From: Candidatus Saccharimonadota bacterium
GTDB taxonomy: Bacteria > Patescibacteriota > Saccharimonadia > Saccharimonadales > Saccharimonadaceae
Assembly: GCA_017431725.1 (NCBI GenBank)
Contig: JAFRKN010000004.1
Span: 1-43,794, forward strand
Reading direction: 5' to 3'
DNA length: 43,794 nucleotides
Shown here in pieces: positions 41,312 to 43,794 of the stretch. The notes below the pieces were generated by a model that did no database searches, was not told where the DNA came from, and saw nothing but the letters and a program-made list of their open reading frames with translations. How positions within the stretch are numbered: the first letter of the stretch is position 1; the number at the start of each line of letters is the position of its first letter. Position numbers and translations under genes: made by a program.

Positions 41312-42628
41312 CTAATTCTCCATCAACTCATCCTCAATACAATCGAGTTTCTTTGCAATTTCCTTAGCAGAATACTGTTGCACCTTTTTTTCATCATAAG
41401 GCACAGGGCTATAACCTTTATATATAATCTTTGATAAATACAAATAAATATCATCCGCATTATGAGTCACAACTTTTCCTCCCCCAACATCCCTAATGAT
41501 ATCAGAACCAGCTCCCTTTACATGCGAAATTGAAAAAACTTTCGTCCTCGCTCCTATATAATCCATTAACTTCGCAGGTAAATATATGCAGTCATCAACC
41601 AAACCAGTGAAATTAGCATCAATCAAAATAGCCCAATCCGCACTTTTTATAATCTTTAAACTTTCTAAATACCCTACATCCTCATGAATTTTTATCACAT
41701 CCGTCAATCTATGTTCTAAAACATATAACTTATTTTTTTCACTAAGATGACCATAAAAGTCAAAACTTACTTTTTTGTCTAAATCTGCATCTTTTTTCTT
41801 CAAATGCAAAATTGCCCGGAAAAGCGAATTGGCATTTCTCGTATCATCTAAATGCCCAACATAAATAAAAGTCAACTTATCATTTTTTAGCTTTTGTTCT
41901 ATAGAATATAAATCAGCATCAAAAGAATGCTCCAAAATCCGTCCTTTATTTTTATATTTTTTTAATTTTATGTCAGAAAAAGCATGTTCATACTGATATT
42001 CATTATTATAAATTAAAACATCAGCCTTTTGCAAAACATTATTATTTATCGTTCTTAATTTTTTAGCCTCTTTTTCTCCAACCTGTTTGTCCCGCTGCCA
42101 AAGGTAACTTTTTGCATTCCTCACTGGCGATAAAATTAGTTTGGCAGTCCTAGGGATAGATAATTTTTCTCTTCTTAAATACTCTCGTACTCTAAAAGGG
42201 TTATTTTCCCCATTCATTGTAATAGCATCTATATAAGGAGTGTTTACAATCGGATCCCCGAAGGAAGCAACCCACTTTATATCAGGAAACCTCTCTTTGA
42301 TTTTGATTGCAAGTTCATGTGATTCTGCAGGCATACTCCTAGACATAATAAAATCATATTCATCTCTATGCTGTGTAAAATACTCTAACCCATTTTTTAC
42401 CCATTTTTCCATACTGCTACAATCATTTTCAATAGTTCTTACATTCTTAGCAACCAACTCACGTTCATCACTCTTCCTGTCCCAAACATTCTGCCACTGA
42501 TTTGCGCGCGTCCATACATCATAAAAATACTTAGAATGTCCTAAAAGTTTAAAGGTAACCAGCCCTTCAGAAGAATTCCCAGGAGGATAATACCAACTAA
42601 TTACAAATCCTCTTTCTCTCTTTTTCAT
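41312..42628 (-). CDS. Putative glycosyltransferase (GT4-like)
   Basis: A 438-residue protein. FVISWYYPPGNSSEGLVTFK is the N-terminal glycine-rich loop of GT-B transferases, and the C-terminal half has TFIYVGHLDDTRNANSLFRA (start of the second Rossmann domain), VSFDFYGHLSEKNKLYV, IKIHEDVGYLESLKIIKSAD and PAKLMDYIGARTKVFSISHV, the position of the donor-binding E-x7-E of GT4 enzymes. The match is looser than for the GT2 genes, so family assignment is tentative. It overlaps the next upstream gene by 4 bp and has a GGGGAGAG ribosome site. It is probably cytoplasmic, without a membrane helix. Confidence 0.8.
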   Translation of the reverse strand: MKKRERGFVISWYYPPGNSSEGLVTFKLLGHSKYFYDVWTRANQWQNVWDRKSDERELVAKNVRTIENDCSSMEKWVKNGLEYFTQHRDEYDFIMSRSMPAESHELAIKIKERFPDIKWVASFGDPIVNTPYIDAITMNGENNPFRVREYLRREKLSIPRTAKLILSPVRNAKSYLWQRDKQVGEKEAKKLRTINNNVLQKADVLIYNNEYQYEHAFSDIKLKKYKNKGRILEHSFDADLYSIEQKLKNDKLTFIYVGHLDDTRNANSLFRAILHLKKKDADLDKKVSFDFYGHLSEKNKLYVLEHRLTDVIKIHEDVGYLESLKIIKSADWAILIDANFTGLVDDCIYLPAKLMDYIGARTKVFSISHVKGAGSDIIRDVGGGKVVTHNADDIYLYLSKIIYKGYSPVPYDEKKVQQYSAKEIAKKLDCIEDELMEN

Positions 42629-43629
42629 CTCTCCCCTTTCTTATAATAACGTATCATCTTCGCAGAAACAGAATCTTTCATTGGGTTCAATATTCTCTTC
42701 ATAATAAAAGACACTCGTGCTAGCTGATAATATTTGCCATAATTATTTTTTAAAAATTTATCAAAATTTATAATCTCTGCTTTCTTTTGTTTTGACAATT
42801 TTTGTTGATCATAAGCTCCATAATGAGTCCTAAGCATCAAAATTATTTGTCTAGAGACAATCGTTCTATAATATTCTGGAAGTTTATTATCATCAGTGGT
42901 TTTTAGCAACCACCTTAACACGCGCTCATGATCATTTATGTGCTTAAAAAAACCCTCCCCCATACTCTGCCCAGGCCTTCCAATAAAGTACATATATATA
43001 TTAATATGATATTCAATGAAATTTTTAGCACACATAAATATCTTAGCTACAAACTGCTGATCCACATAAAACGTTTTTTCAAGCAAACCATCTCCCCACA
43101 CCTCCTTTAATCTCTCAGTTAATATTGTCATGGAGTGTATTGAAAATTCGAAAAAAAAGTTCTCTTCCAAAACTTTCTTTTTTACCTTTTCAATAGATAT
43201 TGGCCTATCCGAATTTTCTTTAAATTTAAAATCTAATTCACTCTCATCATATAAATGCTGTTTCCGCACATCGGTTACTACAAGATCGGCCTTTTCATCT
43301 TTTAGTCTTTCCACATATTCCTTAAAATTATCAATATCAACCCAGTCATCAGAATCAAGCACGCGTACATATTTACCAACCGCCACAACCAAACCAGCAT
43401 TCACGGCAGAACCATGCCCCCCATTTTTCTTATCTACAACTTTTACACTATCGTAATAAAGACCCTGGTATTTTTTTGCGATTTTCAAAGAGGCATCCGA
43501 GCTCCCATCATTCACAATTATAATATCTAAATATTTTATTATTTTATCATTATATAGAAGGCTATCCAAACACCTCTCTATATATAATTCCGTATTATAT
43601 GTAGGAATGATTATAGATAATACTTTCAT
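42625..43629 (-). CDS. GT2-family glycosyltransferase
   Basis: A 334-residue protein: LSIIIPTYNTELYIERCLDS, LDIIIVNDGSSDASLKIAKK, NGGHGSAVNAGLVVAVGKYV and VLDSDDWVDIDNF. KNGGHGSAVN in place of NxGxSxARN marks a GT2 subgroup common in Gram-positive polysaccharide loci. The long C-terminal half contains many aromatic and basic residues. It heads the minus-strand epimerase cluster: a -10 TAAAAT lies 6 nt before the ATG and overlaps the stop region of the upstream LGFP-repeat gene, so its mRNA would be leaderless. Confidence 0.9.
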   Translation of the reverse strand: MKVLSIIIPTYNTELYIERCLDSLLYNDKIIKYLDIIIVNDGSSDASLKIAKKYQGLYYDSVKVVDKKNGGHGSAVNAGLVVAVGKYVRVLDSDDWVDIDNFKEYVERLKDEKADLVVTDVRKQHLYDESELDFKFKENSDRPISIEKVKKKVLEENFFFEFSIHSMTILTERLKEVWGDGLLEKTFYVDQQFVAKIFMCAKNFIEYHINIYMYFIGRPGQSMGEGFFKHINDHERVLRWLLKTTDDNKLPEYYRTIVSRQIILMLRTHYGAYDQQKLSKQKKAEIINFDKFLKNNYGKYYQLARVSFIMKRILNPMKDSVSAKMIRYYKKGER

Positions 43630-43635
43630 CCCTTT

Positions 43636-43641
43636 ATTTTA
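43636..43641 (-). promoter_or_regulatory. -10 box of the terminal glycosyltransferase cluster
   Basis: TAAAAT on the minus strand, 6 nt before the ATG at 43629, directly after the stop of the LGFP-repeat gene. Confidence 0.5.
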
Positions 43642-43794
43642 TCACATTTTTTCTATCCACGCACCATCTTTAGCCGTCCAATAAATACGACCTTTTTCAA
43701 ATTCCTGATAAGTCGTCCCATCTGCATCTTTCTTCTCCCCACTAGTTGGATAACCAAGTGTGCCCCATTCAGTGCCAGTCTTAAACCATGCATC
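43642..43794 (-). CDS. LGFP-repeat protein, C-terminal fragment (runs off the window)
   Basis: The last 50 codons of a gene whose start is beyond the window. The translation includes EWGTLGYPTSGEKK and TYQEFEKGRIYWTAKDGAW, which fits one LGFP repeat (pattern L-G-x-P-x6-D-G-x8-F-x-x-G-x-I-Y-W). LGFP repeats occur in secreted wall-associated proteins, above all in mycolate-containing Actinobacteria, where they are thought to anchor proteins to the cell envelope. The protein ends right after the repeat at TGA. In a Saccharibacterium, whose known hosts are Actinobacteria, such repeats may contact the host wall; this is inference. Confidence 0.8.
   Translation of the reverse strand, partial: DAWFKTGTEWGTLGYPTSGEKKDADGTTYQEFEKGRIYWTAKDGAWIEKM

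Noticed and set aside
1-43794. CRISPR array
   Set aside because: No regularly spaced identical repeats and no cas gene were seen.

Overview
The window looks like a chromosomal segment of a small-genome Candidate Phyla Radiation bacterium, most likely a Saccharibacterium (TM7). This is an inference. It rests on low GC, dense packing, a PrgI / split-VirB4 / VirB6-like cluster with several short pilin-like paralogues, a class B DnaJ, a FISUMP-type surface protein and an LGFP-repeat protein. UGA is used as a normal stop (comF and the LGFP gene end in it), which argues against the SR1/Gracilibacteria code. No rRNA, CRISPR, transposase or integrase was found.

Layout. (1) 1-4.4 kb, minus strand: small accessory genes, namely a frameshifted hypothetical (198-762), an MGMT-type DNA repair protein, an ASCH protein, two unknown small proteins, a coiled-coil protein with an unknown C-terminal domain, a membrane-anchored cyclophilin-like protein and a zinc-ribbon protein. 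(2) 4.4-8.4 kb: a cation diffusion facilitator, ribonuclease Y, a small unknown protein, and DnaJ under a CIRCE operator. (3) 8.4-19.4 kb: a type IV secretion/pilus-like locus. VirB4 is split into an ATPase gene and a separate N-domain gene, next to PrgI, a 1143-residue VirB6/TrbL-like protein and four pilin-like genes (five modules); Hsp20 and ComF are interspersed. (4) 19.6-26.7 kb: a FISUMP surface protein with an abruptly GC-rich 3' end, tRNA-Ser(GCU), two hypothetical genes, groES-groEL under CIRCE, acetate kinase and a TylF-like methyltransferase. (5) 26.7-29.6 kb: uvrA. (6) 29.7-43.6 kb: a surface polysaccharide locus with an acyltransferase, five glycosyltransferases, GalE, a Wzm/Wzt-type exporter, LicD, a nitroreductase-like protein, a TagD-like cytidylyltransferase, UDP-galactopyranose mutase and UDP-GlcNAc 2-epimerase. 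The window ends in the 3' end of an LGFP-repeat gene.

Working together: the polysaccharide genes could make, export and decorate a galactofuranose-containing glycan. The VirB4/PrgI/pilin genes could build a trans-envelope apparatus, and the FISUMP and LGFP proteins would be displayed outside. That fits a cell living on the surface of another bacterium, but no sequence here proves that lifestyle.

Two sequence-level patterns stand out. Many transcription units start with an (often extended) -10 box placed 6-9 nt before the ATG, implying leaderless mRNAs, while operon-internal genes carry Shine-Dalgarno sequences. A 172-bp nested inverted repeat sits between convergent genes with one 24-bp arm covering the groEL stop codon. 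The best candidate for unusual biology is the GC-rich, NNC-codon-rich end of the FISUMP gene, which resembles the variable region of a diversity-generating retroelement target, although no reverse transcriptase or template repeat is in the window.
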